NCBI GenBank assembly: GCA_001179505.1
Contig: CDMY01000676.1
Span: 10,023 to 31,831 of the forward strand
Reading direction: 5' to 3'
Source of the DNA: Vitrella brassicaformis
Taxonomy: Eukaryota > Sar > Vitrellaceae
DNA: 21,809 nt
Below are positions 8,319 through 18,737 of the stretch, piece after piece. Made by a program: the position numbers and the translations under genes. A model generated the notes under the pieces. It saw only the letters and a program-made list of their open reading frames with translations. It was not told where the DNA came from and made no database searches. How positions within the stretch are numbered: the first letter of the stretch is position 1; every line of letters begins with the position of its first letter.

Positions 8319-8770
8319 ATATAGAAATCGGCTCTGATTTCTATTGTGCAGCACCTGGAATCACGGAATCAGAAATCGAAATCGTTAACCCCCACTGGCG
8401 AAGTGATTTTGGTTCTGATTTGACCTCTAGGGTTTAAGAGAGCGGTTTCACGAAATAAGACCCTAAGTCCTAACCCTAAACCCCAGAGAGAAATCATTGA
8501 ATCAGAATCAGAAATTGAAATCGTTAACCCCGTCTGAGAGAGGTGATTCCGGCCATCGGGTGATTCCATGATTTAGGGTCATGCACTGATTCATATCTCG
8601 ACAACCAGTGATTCCAGAGAGTCAATCGGGGGCGCAAAAACACGGCCAAAGGCCACTCTTTACGTGTGCCAAACGACGTCCTCTCACTCTCAATGGTCAG
8701 CGCGCTGTGACGACAACAAGGTCTGATTTCTATGCTGTGATTTCGTGATTCCAAAAAGAGTGAGTTCCCG
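8319..8770. repeat. AT-richer repeat island with GATTC/GAATC motifs and telomere-like units
   Basis: Unlike its surroundings this stretch is rich in GATT and AATC. It has a direct repeat of about 26 bases starting GAATCAGAAATCGAAATCG (8366-8391) and recurring at 8505-8531 with one change, a perfect hairpin ATAGAAATC-GGCTCT-GATTTCTAT (8320-8343), and plant-type telomere fragments: TAGGGTTTA near 8428-8436, CCCTAAGTCCTAACCCTAAA (8461-8480) and TTTAGGG (8572-8578). It could be a degraded non-coding mobile element or a relic of a chromosome end. No coding frame is supported. Confidence 0.5.
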
Positions 8771-9192
8771 TGGAGAATCAAGAGACGCGGCATTTGAAGA
8801 GAAGGGATGGCGATCGTCGTGGTACTATGCGGCCAGAACAGTTCGGGGCGCTCCAAACGCCGAACCTGACAGGTGATCTATTCCTTGACGCCGGCACAAC
8901 GGCCTCTCACTTCTCTTGACTCGCTTGAAGCTCCACATCTGCGAGCTCAGCCGAAAGGGGAAGGCTGCATTTTCCCTCTGTGCACTCTTCTCTCGCTGAA
9001 GCCATCAGCAGCAGCAGCAGCTCAAGCAGCAGAGCCGCAGAGCAACAGAGCAGCAGAGCCCACTGGGAGATCCCGTCGAGAGAAACTCGCCACAGGCAAA
9101 GGTGAGCAGCACGCGGACGTGCACTGCCTCGAGGAGTCATGTGCAATTCACACGATGTATTGATTGTTGTACGCAGTTCAGGTGTTGGCGTG

Positions 9193-10967
9193 ATGACCTT
9201 GCCGCAGTCGGCTCGCCATCAGCCCCGATCCCGCCTGCCTGAGCCACAGGCACCAGCGGCCGCAGCAGCAGCAGCAGGAGGGGCGCAAGACCCACGTCAG
9301 TCTGAGGAGCCATCGTCATTCCCAGGGCTGTTCGACAAGAGCCGCCACACAGGAGCGAAGGACCACTTCTTCGAATGCGTTGGTGGTGAGGAGCGGCTGC
9401 ACTTCGGCATGGGGAGGGTGTCCCTCGGCTCGACGTATTTCAGCCATCAGCCCCCGCAGCCAGGGGCGGCCATCCCCTGGTACAAGGCGGACTGTGGCAA
9501 ACACGCCACCAACATCGCCATGGGGCACCAGGTCGTCGGGTTTGAGGGCGATGGCTTCGAGAGGGTCGAGAGGGCCAAGCGGAAGGCCACTGAGGACTAC
9601 GAGTGGCTCGACATGGCCGACATCGCGCAGCACTTTGAGAAGCTCGAGAAGCCGTGCACCGAGTTGGGAGGGGTAAGTAAGCAGACACACGAGGGGAAGG
9701 AGTGCGACCAGTGACGTTATCTTCTTGTCTGTTTCTCTGTGTATGTGCCATGGTCTCTGCGTGTAGATTAAGGGGAAGTCGGTGGCCGAGAAGATCGAAC
9801 TTCTAACGGCACACTGGGAGCGGGAGCGGGGGGCGGTGGTGGCCATGTTGCTGCGGGAGAGGGCGGTGTTCGAAGCCGGTCAGCAGGCGATGGACCACTT
9901 TGTGGCCATCAAGCCCCAGGCTGACCGGCTTTGGGCCGACTGCGATAGCATTAAGGAGCGCCAGCAGCCACACAAGCTCATGGACGCCGGGGAACTGGTC
10001 GCGAGGGTGGAGAAAGTAAGCGTGCACCACCTGTCAAACACACATGCACTCACTCGGTTCATCCCTGTGTGTGTGTGTGTGTGTGTTCCCTCCCTCCGTC
10101 CCTCCCTCCCGCCCTTCTGCTCAGGCGGACGGCAATCGGGTCATTTCCCGTGACCCCCAGGCATTCGCCCCCGTGAAGAGAGACCACGACGCGATCGTCA
10201 TGAACCTCGATGACGACGATAACGCGCAACCAGCCCAGCACAAGTCTGTAGCGCACACACGCACACACACACGCAACACACACAGACACACGAATACTCA
10301 ATCACTGTGTTCACTTCTTTTGTGTTGGTCTCGGTTTCAGCCCTGGTGCAGCGGCCGCGGCTGCAGCCGTGCCGATCGCCATCGATGACGCCCCTGCCCG
10401 TCCCACTCCCCCTCCCCCTCCCCCTGCAGACGGCGACCAGGGCATGGCGAGCGAGGTGGCAGCTGCTGTCGACGAGGGAGACGACGTGCAGATGGGCGAT
10501 GGAGAGGACGGTGGTGCGGGCGATGGTGCGGGCGATGGTGCAGGCGATGGTGCGGGCGATGGTGTGCGTGTGGGTGGCGCTGGCAAGGTTGAGGGGAGCG
10601 GCAAACGGAAGCGGCCGGCTGACGGTGACGACGAGGAGCCGCTCGACCAGGCCCTCCGCCGCAAGCGGCGAGTCCTGCGCGCCAACCAGGACAGCCAGGA
10701 ACCCCAGGACACCCAGGACAACCACGAGGGCGGGTGAGTCAGCACACCGACACACAGACGCAGAGAGGAGGGGACGATGGACATATCAACCTTATGTGTA
10801 TGTGTGTGTGTGTGTGTGTCATGGTGGTGTGATACCTGCGATGCAGCGACGGTGCTGAACCCCCCCCTCATGTGCCGTACTGGGAGCGGCCGATGGAGAT
10901 TGACGAGAAGTACGCCACCCACAGGTACCCCTTCAGGCGGCGTGCCAACCACCGGCGGCGCCGCTGA
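9193..10967 (+). CDS. gene B: unknown acidic/basic protein, 453 codons, five coding exons
   Basis: Coding exons 9193-9672, 9767-10015, 10125-10243, 10341-10733 and 10847-10967 join without a frame break to 453 codons. All introns are GT-AG. A 5' non-coding exon may end at 9101 (GCAAAG/GTGAGC) and join 9177. The start ATG at 9193 is the first one in frame. Order of features: alanine tract (about residues 20-30); KDHFFECVGGEER; WYKADCGKHATNIAMG (about 100-115); a helical region with LWADCDSI and VISRDPQAFAPVK; a DDDD run; an alanine and proline stretch with PPPPADGDQGMA; four GDGA repeats; basic clusters GKRKRPADGDDEE and RRKRRVLR that look like nuclear import signals; and the end RRRANHRRRR. 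Motifs match gene A (2725-4256) in order. No known domain identified, so the function is unknown. A nuclear location is inferred only from the basic clusters. Confidence 0.75.
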
Positions 10968-12339
10968 GCGGGTGGGGTGCCCGCCAACACCCATAAACAC
11001 AACACCCACACACACACACGCACACACACACATATCAGTAGGTGGGTGGATGTAAGTGCTTAGCGTGGTCGAGTTGAAGAGAGCTGTCCGCCCGTCTGCT
11101 GTCCGTCTGTGTGCGCCGTGGCTGCGTTGACTTGTGGGCGTCAGTCACATCAAAGGGGCCGGCTGTTTTTCACTCGACTGACCGTATCCGTTGGAGAGCA
11201 ATACCGGCCTTTTTTGGCCAAGTCAGGCTTACTCCTTACTCTGACTGATGCTTTGATTGATGACACTGTCGGAGTGGCCCCGTGTGTTCATTTGTCGGTC
11301 TGTGTGCGGGAGGGCGGGCAGGCTATTTGTCTGTCTGCCTGTGGGTTAAGTGCACCTTGCTCACTTTGATGCTGTGGGAGAACAGGCTATTTGTTTGTCT
11401 GGCTGTCGATCCACAGAGAGAGAGAGAGAGAGAGAAGAGGCGTCATAACCACACAGGCAATCCATCAGAGAGAGAGGAGACCGTGTGCCGACTGTGCCAC
11501 AGTACAGTCACTCACTTCTATGTGTACGAGCGAAGCTCACTCACTGTTGTCGTCTGCCGCAGTACCCAACACATCTGAACGTGCCTGCATGGGACGCACC
11601 ACGTGTCGTCAAAGGGGAAGCCAAGCAAGATCTCAATTAGTCAAGGCTCCCTTTGTGCCATGTCTCTGTGTGTGTGTGTGTGCTGGCTGTGTGGCATGGG
11701 TGGGTGGATGGATCGCGTGTGTGCTAGTGGTGTCGGTTTGTGTGCTAATGTGTCGCCTTTGTGCTGTGTTTGCTAAAGCGATGGATCCGCCCTTTGCGTG
11801 GCCCCTTGATTTGTCGGATGGCCGGTTTGCCAAGAGATAGGAAGAGGCCGTCTGTGGACTGTGTGCTGCTTTGGCTGCTTGCTTTACACACTGTGCTCTC
11901 AGGCACACTGACACAGACACGTGTGTGTGTGTGCGTGTGTGTGTGTCTGTCTGAGACGGTCTGATGTGTCTGTGTGGTCGCACATTTGGCGTGCGTGAGC
12001 ATTTGTCTGGCTGCCGTGATTTGTCATGGCGTGTTGTGAGTGCACTGGGAGAGACGGAGGGAGGGAGGGAGGGCAGGAGAGACCCACACCGCACACACAT
12101 TGCGTGTACCATATCATCACACGGGCGATCGTACCGCACCGCAGCTAGTCACTTAGTCGCACTCAATGATGCCGTCACGGTGCCTGGTGCGATGCAGCGG
12201 ACGGATGGCTGGCTGCCCGTCTGTGTGGATGGCTGTGTGTCTGCCACCGGAATGAATTGCCTCCCCCTTTTTCTCGGCTTCTTCTACTTAATAATTACAT
12301 CGTCGTTTTACGTCTGTTTGCTGTTATGGGGTGCCCGCC
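10968..12339. other. gap without a supported gene
   Basis: Holds many GT/CA runs, an (AG)n run at 11414-11434, a (GGGA)n run near 12058-12072, and a loose direct repeat (CAGGCTATTTGTYTGTCTG near 11320 and 11384). Open frames here are built from GTGTGT and show no domain or splice pattern. Confidence 0.5.
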
Positions 12340-13331
12340 ATGGGTTCTTGGGTGATGGACAGACAGTGCAGAGGAAGGAACGACACAGAGAGACAAAGAA
12401 AGGCCCATAAGAAGGCCACACTTACAGCTCGAGATGGGGCACGACTAACTGCGGAAACTTCCCAACAGACAGGTCAGCATGACACAGCACTCCTTCGTTT
12501 CGTCCACACCAGAACCACCCTCCCTCCCTCTCTGTGTTTGTGTTGTGTGTGTTGTGCTGCAGGTCGGTGGATTACCCGGCCTATCGGCATCGCCGATCTG
12601 TGTGTGGTCGCTCTCGTGTGCTCTGACTTCCCACCTGACGTCCATACCAGCGGTGAGTGATCGGGTAGGCCGTCCGGAGAGGGGGCGACCTGATCCATGG
12701 CAGCCACATCAGCCATGGTTCCGTGTGTGTGTGTGTCTTGTGTGTTCAGCCAGGTGTGTGCCATCGATGCTGCTGCCAAGGAAGCGACACCAACGAAATG
12801 CTTTCCTTGACCCCCACCGCACCCAGCCACCTCCAAGCCAACCGGTGAGTGAGCGGAGATCAGATGCACTGGTGGTGGACGGGATGGATGGATGGATGGA
12901 TCATCTCCTGCTGGCTGCATGTGTGTGGGTCGATCAGGTGTGGCAGCGTCATCTGTCTCCAGCGGATCGTCATTCTCAACTCGGGGCGGCATGTCTGGCG
13001 GTGCGACCTTCGGGCAGCAACGACCCGGCAGCGCCGCACAGAGCAGCCCCTCCCCCATCCACACGGCAGCCCTTCACCAGCAGACACACATCGCCATCGA
13101 CTGCAGCACCCATGCCGACCGTCACTTCTGGAAGAGCCTGACGCCTGAGGAGGCCTTCCATCTCGGCAGGCGACTCATTAACCTCACGGCCCTCACCCTC
13201 GTGCAGCCACACAGCGACCGGTTGTGGTGTCTGAACACCATGATATACGTCGTGGAGGGCCATGCAGCCGGGCGGCCGGGCGGCGGGAGGCGTGTGAGAA
13301 GGAGGGGCAGCAACACACGGCTGAGGGCCGG
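12340..13331 (+). CDS. unknown gene, four exons visible, 3' end unresolved
   Basis: Proposed exons 12340-12472, 12563-12652, 12754-12844 and 12963-13331, all GT-AG and in one frame. It starts MGSWVMDRQCRGRNDTERQ; the second exon reads GRWITRPIGIADLCVVALVC; the third has a CCC run. The last exon is the most protein-like: Ser/Gly-rich at first, then HIAIDCSTHADRHFWKSLTP, FHLGRRLINLTALTLVQP and WCLNTMIYVVEGHAAGR, then a basic GRPGGGRRVRRRG tail. The LxxLTALTL pattern resembles a leucine-rich repeat strand but one unit is not enough to call it. An alternative acceptor for the last exon is at 12938. A donor (CCGG/GTATGT) follows 13331. A tiny next exon near 13415-13434 would fit in phase but is not provable. 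Confidence 0.45.
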
Positions 13332-14083
13332 GTATGTTTACCAACAAGGTTCTTATCGAGATGGGCGTCCGGGATGAGACAGAATGTGAGGGGGATGCAT
13401 GCAGAGGGCCGGCAGGATGAAGTGGCCCACAACGCGTATGTGTGTGTGTGTTTTAACGCTCCTCCGAGGAGCTCCACAACTCCGTCTGTCTGCCTTTGCT
13501 TGTCGGTCGGTGTCAGACGGCTCAGTCGTGCACTCACTGTGTTTGTGTGGACGGACGGACTGCTGGTTCACTCATGACTGACACCTTCATGTGATGCGAG
13601 CGGACCAAGTGAAGGTGTCATGCACATGTTCATGTGATTGCGGTGAAGAGTAGGTGGATCCGCACTCTTAGAGGCGACCGACATGGACTGACTTGTTTGT
13701 GCAGAATCGGTGAGTGCCAAACGGATCCATCCGCCCACACACACAAGCCGAACAGCGAGACGGTCGTGGACTTCCTGTGTGTGCGCCTCTCTGTTGCCTT
13801 CTCCTTTTGGGTGCGCATGCGCCGAGGGGAGGGTGAATATCTGTCTATGGTCCTTATGTGTCGGAAAAAACGAAAGCACTTCAATGAATATTAATCGCTG
13901 AAGGCACAGTTGACGCACCGCGTCAGGTCCGCCCGAATGAGTCCATCCGTCCATCCAGACACACACAATGCATCGCATCAAACAAGTCACAATCAGCAAG
14001 AGATGGCCTCGGCCGTGCGGCAGCTGGGGAGCTACTGCCCCACCTCCATGGGCATCTTCTCGGTCGTTTCTCTGCTCACTTAC
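13332..14083. other. gap with a strong hairpin and no firm gene
   Basis: Contains a perfect 11-base inverted repeat TGACACCTTCA (13579-13589) / TGAAGGTGTCA (13610-13620) with a 20-base loop, and a TTCATGTGAT repeat at 13586 and 13630. It lies between the 3' side of the plus gene and the 3' side of the minus exons. No exon is supported. Confidence 0.4.
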
Positions 14084-14807
14084 TAGCGAGATACTGAGTA
14101 TGGGCTTCTGTCTGTCAGACCTCTTGTCGGGGATCGCATTCGTTCCAGGTTCGGTGCTGCGGGGGGGTGGGAAGATGGCCGACACCTCGCGAGGGGTCAT
14201 GAAGCTACAGAGCGACGCCAGGATGTCTTCGCCGAAGCGTTCAGGTGCCTGAAGCAGACACATGACCGAAGGAAACAAGGCGGCATGAGAGTGGCTGACA
14301 TCGTCTGGGTGGTGTATAGCTGCCTGTGTACCTTCTTCTTAACATCCCAAACCTTCGCGGAGGCAGCAAGTCAGACGGACACGCACCAAAGACAAGCATC
14401 GAGCAGTGGTTCGGGGATCTTTCTGTTGAGGTGTTCGCCTACCACGGGTGGCTGTCCGTTCGGGTTTGTGTGCGTTATTGTCTCGTTGTGCGGCACTACC
14501 TGCTTGAACTCCTCCCCCCTTCCGCCGACCTACCTCATGAACAGCGCCGTTCCCTCGTGCAGAGTGCCCGCCTTCTTGTAGAAGACGTGTGGGTCGATGC
14601 GATATACTCTGGCCGTGTCCCACAAGTAGTCGTCGGTCGGAGCCCTCTTGGTGCTCGACAGCAACACAACACGGGTGCCCTCCTGGTAACGGCCGCTTGC
14701 AGAGTGCTCCATCACCTGACGAAACAAACGAACGAACGAAGGAATGAATCGTCCATTTGCGCATCTGCCTGAGGCGGATCAGCAGATGAAGATGAAGCTG
14801 CTGCCAT
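14084..14807 (-). CDS. exons of an unknown minus-strand gene, joins unresolved
   Basis: Three exons have good splice sites. 14534-14715 reads VMEHSASGRYQEGTRVVLLS and DTARVYRIDPHVFYKKAG. 14383-14499 (or 14387-14499) reads VVPHNETITHTNPNGQPPVV and NRKIPEPLLDACL. 14084-14248 reads APERFGEDILASLCSFMTP and VSAIFPPPRS, ending at CTA/GTAAGT. A likely start, ATG at 14807-14805, reads MAAASSSSADPPQADAQMDD. The joins do not keep one frame: the start region to 14715 is off, and 14534 (phase 2) does not fit the next exon. Either an exon is missing or there are base errors. The third exon has a leucine-rich helix that faintly recalls an F-box, but I do not assign it. The gene diverges from the BTB-TLDc gene at 15308. 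Confidence 0.4.
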
Positions 14808-15307
14808 CGCTCAGTCAACCCGGCTGACGAGAAGAGCACAGAGGTGTGCACCACTCTCGGCGTGTATTCTCGTCATGCATGTGCTGCCTACCAGCGAGAT
14901 TTGCCAAGGAGAATCCTATGGACGATGGCCTCTCTGTCCGTGGAGGCTTCTATTGAGGCCGATCTCCGTCTCAGCCGCGCCTCTGTGTCTGACAAGCAAC
15001 AACGGCAACAACAACAACACAATCACAGCCAGTCAGTGTGCCGCTGCAACCAAATTGTTTCACCCGATTGCCCTGCGATTCCAGGGCGATGAATATCAAA
15101 GTACTCTGTGACACCAGATGAGTCGACTGATGATGCCTCAAGCCGTTGGAGTAGAGGGGAGAGGAGAGAGAGCGCGAATTCGACGAGAAATTTGAGCTCG
15201 CATGTGTAAAAGAGGGAAGGAAAGAGGATGTGATCTGCAACGCGAGAGTGCTTTGTGTTGCCAGCACACACGAGATCGTCTGGTGATTCATCTGCTTCTC
15301 CGATCGC
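14808..15307. promoter_or_regulatory. probable bidirectional promoter region
   Basis: A 500-base gap between divergent starts (14807 minus, 15308 plus). It has an (ACAACAACAAC) stretch near 15003-15018 and a purine-rich GAGGGGAGAGGAGAGAGAG run at 15153-15171. No TATA box is evident. Regulatory role is inferred from position only. Confidence 0.25.
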
Positions 15308-15600
15308 ATGAAAGCGTCATCATCGACGAGCAGCAAGGCCACAGGAGGCAGCATGAGCGGCGGCGTGACGCAGATCAATGTCGGCGGCTATATCATGGTG
15401 TTCCCAAGTGGCGTGCTGCTGCGTGAGGGGCTGCGTGGCACGTGTGTGGCGGTGCTGCTTCACCGGTTCGACCAGTGGATGCTCAAGGATGCCGACGGGA
15501 CTCTGTTCATCGACACAGACCCCGTCTACTTCATCTGGTGAGGGACGAGGGGAGCATGCAGCCAATGACACTCATTTACTCACTCATTGACTCACTGCCC

Positions 15601-15631
<31 letters not shown>

Positions 15632-17127
15632 GTTGTGTGTGTGTGTGTCAGGTTGTGTGAGAAGCTGACCCGTTTGAAGCATGGGTGGGTCGACGAGATC
15701 AAGATCTTCGACGCCGTGCAGCCCATCCCCTTCTACCACGACATATTCTTCGCCAACTCGCCGATCGCCATCGACAGACCGCATAAGGACAGCGAGAGCC
15801 AACCGGCATTCCGCAGCTTCATTGCCATGATGGGCGCCTTCATCAAGTCGTCCATAGAGGGAGGCAGGGGAGGGGCGGAGGTGCTGAGTGTGACTGTGGA
15901 CGGCCGCACAGTGGCGACCACCGATGCCACACTGGCCGACTTCGACACACTCAACGACCGATTCACCAAGTGAGAAGACAGGCACACACAGGGTGAAATG
16001 GGGAAGCTGTGAAATGATTGACTTGCCTTCTCCTCTGTGTCACGTGTGCAGGTATGGCGCCACTCCCATCGTCGATGTGTCTGCAAACCACGTCGACCTG
16101 TGAGCACCCAGACAACCACCAGAGGCAGCAATAGACCGCATCTATTCGTCTGTTGGTTTGTTCAGGATCGTCGACTTCGCTCGTCGGTGTCGCCTGGCCC
16201 CCGAAGGCGCCGTCGTCCCGCCGCCCTCGTGTACGGACCAGGATGAGCTGGTGCGTGTGAGTGAGATGTACGGCGTCCTGGAGGCCATGTACCCCAACAT
16301 CCTCGCCAACGACGTCATGCAGACCCTCCTCATCATGATCGGCAAGAAACAACCTAACACAACCTGCCTCTGCAAGTGAGAAACGGCAAGGAGAGGCCAT
16401 AGCGCCACGTTCTATTCATCTGTGTGTCATGTGTGTGTGTGTCAGGAGTTCGCTGCACGGTTCGTCGTATGCTAGTCTGGCGCAGCGAGTGATGGGCCGC
16501 CGCGGCCTCCTCTTCGTCATCAAGTACGACGACACCAACACCATCGCAGTCTTCGCCGACACCAGGCTGCACATCCAGCCGACCCCACATCTCAGCTGCT
16601 GTTCTGCTGCCCCGTGTCGCTGTTTTCGGTGTGCGGTGCATTCGGGGAGGGCATCACCAAGATCGACGTGCCGCAGAACGGGCAGTGTGTGGCGGTGGCG
16701 GGCACAGAGGGGGCGGCAACGGACAAGGACGGTGAGCCATTCGGCGAGGTAGCCATCGCTGGCGGCCGCCTGTGGCTGGGGTGTGGCAATCGCGGCCCGA
16801 CTGACGACATTCTCCGCTGCCAGCAGTGGGTGTGCAAGAAGGAGCAGCCGGCCAACAGGAAATTTGTGGGCAAGACCATCAACAGCAAGGCCGCGAGCCT
16901 CTGTGGTGTTGAGACCTACAACTTCGCCGCCCGGCGTGTGGAGGTCTTCCAGGTCCGTCAGCCAGGCATCAACCAGAGAGCACACAAGTGGGTGTGGACA
17001 TCATGACCCCTTTCTCTCTGTGCAGGTGTGGAGTGCTGTGCCGGCCGACCCCATCCTGACTGAGTCTGACCTGCGAACACTCGTCGACCTGACCGGCATG
17101 ACGGATGCGACCCCACAACTTCTCTAA
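15308..17127 (+). CDS. KCTD-type BTB (T1) plus TLDc domain protein, with a frameshift
   Basis: Exons 15308-15537, 15652-15969, 16052-16099, 16166-16375, 16446-16952 and 17026-17127. The first four introns are all phase 2. The N-terminus (about residues 18-85) has QINVGGYIMVFPSGVLLREG, DADGTLFIDTDPVYFIW and LCEKLTRLKHG, the pattern of a potassium-channel-tetramerisation BTB fold (NVGG start, FIDTDP end). A middle region of unknown type follows, then TLDc: LHGSSYASLAQRVMGRRGLL, FVIKYDD, VSLFSVCGAFG, LWLGCGNRG and RVEVFQ. BTB/T1 domains form oligomers and often bind cullin-3; TLDc domains of the OXR1/NCOA7 kind bind the V-ATPase or protect from oxidation. These roles are family knowledge. Inside exon 5 the frame must shift by one base near 16570-16580 (LHIQ to ADPTSQLLF), so the gene is broken or the sequence has an error. 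The TAA at 17125-17127 falls just before a good donor. ATG at 15353 is an alternative start. Confidence 0.65.
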
Positions 17128-17208
17128 AAGTGAGCAACCGATGACAGGCAGGCTGCTCGTGATTCGTTGATGATATCGTTTTGCTGCTTTCGTGTGTGTG
17201 TTTGTCAG

Positions 17209-17794
17209 GGCTGAGCGTGACGGCTGGGAGTCCGAGGCCATGTTCAAGAATGTGGGCGACGCCACCGACCTCCTGCTGCTCCTCACAGACCTCACAGACC
17301 CCAGCGGCCCCATCATCGCCTCGCACATCGAGGGCGGACTCACCCCGCCCGCCGACCCCACTGCAGTGGCGACGACCCCCTGTGCTGTGTCGCTGTTTTC
17401 GGTGTGCGGTGCGTTTGGGGATGATGGCATCATCAAGGTCGAGGTGCCAAGGACAAGCAGGACGTGTGGGTGGCGGGCACACAAAGGGACGGTGACGGAC
17501 AAGGACGGTGAGCCAGGCGGCAAGGTGCCATCGCCAAGGGCCGCCTATGGCTGGGGTTTGGCAATCGCCGCCCGACAGGCGACCTTCGCAGCTGCCAGGT
17601 GTGGGTGTGGAAGGAGGAGCTGCCGGACGACAAGAAGTACGTCGGGACCATCAACAACAATGGCACAGCCATCTTGGGGTCCGGCATCACCTTCACGGCT
17701 GCCGATTTGGAGATCTACACACTGCAGGTCAGAAAGACGGGAAAGTGGGAAAGAAGGACATACACACACCATGAACGGTACGTCCTTTTCTCCC

Positions 17795-17825
<31 letters not shown>

Positions 17826-17898
17826 TGTGCAGCCGTCTGCTGGGTGGCAGTGGGTGAGTGCCGTCGCCTCCGTCGTGATGAACTCACGACCGACATGA
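17209..17898 (+). pseudogene. second tandem TLDc domain, decayed
   Basis: Exons 17209-17727 and 17833-17898. It reads AERDGWESEAMFKNVGDAT, IIASHIEGGLTPPADPT, AVSLFSVCGAFG, TDKDGEP, then after a one-base shift near 17527 LWLGFGNRRPTGDL, VWVWKEELPDDKKYVG, and ends WVSAVASVVMNSRPT. It parallels the first TLDc domain block by block, with the intron before it in the same phase and place. A TAA (17125-17127) in the preceding exon stands where the first copy has TGC and the family usually has Tyr. A shift near 17440 (reading KDKQDVWVAGT) that is reversed before TDKDGEP is also likely. So it may be a dead tandem copy, or the second domain of a protein with several base errors in this sequence. Confidence 0.55.
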
Positions 17899-18737
17899 TG
17901 GCTGTGGAGGGAGGCAGACAGACGATAATGTGGGGGTGTATGACGTCTGCGCTGCATTGACATGTCGCATGGCCAAGTGCTTATCGCCGACGATGCACAC
18001 ACATTCACATGGAGGCGGCGACTCGTTTTTGGCTGTCGGTACGGGGGTGGCGGGGCGGGTGCATTTAAGCCATCGATCGCAGAGGATTCTTTCTATCGAT
18101 GTGTAGGTATTCATTCATATGTCTAGAGCCAGCAAGTGGGACCCCTTCCTTTATCGACGGACTTCCGTGCAGTCTGTGCCGAGACACTCTCATCTCGATG
18201 CATTTGACGTACACAGACAGTCCATCACGCAAAGGCATGTGACGACCCTCGATAGTCGTGACCCACGCACGTACTCACCCAGCCGGTCTGCCTGCCGCTC
18301 AGTCATGGATGTCCATCTGACTGGGTGTGTGTGCGTTGGAGAGAGAAGGGAGGGAGGGAGGGAGGGAGAGAGAGGGAGCAAGGAAGGGTCCTGTGTTCTG
18401 TGGGTGTCGTCTGCCTTTCGTTCTCGGTATGACTACGGCTGGCTAAGTCATTCACTTGCGCGGTTTGGGGTGGACCGCTGGCTCGCATGAGATGAAATGT
18501 GCGTCGCTGAAATGTGCGTCGCGTCCATTGGTCAGTCACTTCAGAGGCGGACACATGGAGCCACACTCGTTAACACGTCTGTCCATCCCTCCACTCATAC
18601 CGTCTCAGCCAGGCCAACACACACAGAGGGGAGAGAGGGGAGTAGACCCGCCACGCACCCATGCGCCGCGCCCATCCACCCACCAGAGGCATGGGAACAT
18701 TCGCCTCACACCCAGCCATTGTGTCGACATCAGCAGC
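17899..18737. other. gap without a supported gene
   Basis: Contains a (GGGA)n run (18347-18367), a tandem GAAATGTGCGTCGC repeat near 18494-18520, and CA/GT tracts. Open frames show no domain. Confidence 0.4.

Noticed and set aside
8873-9163. Open frame before gene B as its coding first exon
   Set aside because: Its frame (phase 1 at the 9101 donor) does not join exon 9177, which needs phase 2, and it lacks an ATG. A non-coding 5' exon is more likely.
11391-12139. Several overlapping open frames on both strands
   Set aside because: Made mostly of GTGTGT, AGAGAG and their complements. No domain, no splice logic.
13568-14278. Single 236-codon minus-strand ORF
   Set aside because: Only its first part (14248-14084) looks like protein and it ends at a strong donor. 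The rest reads through intron and intergenic repeats.
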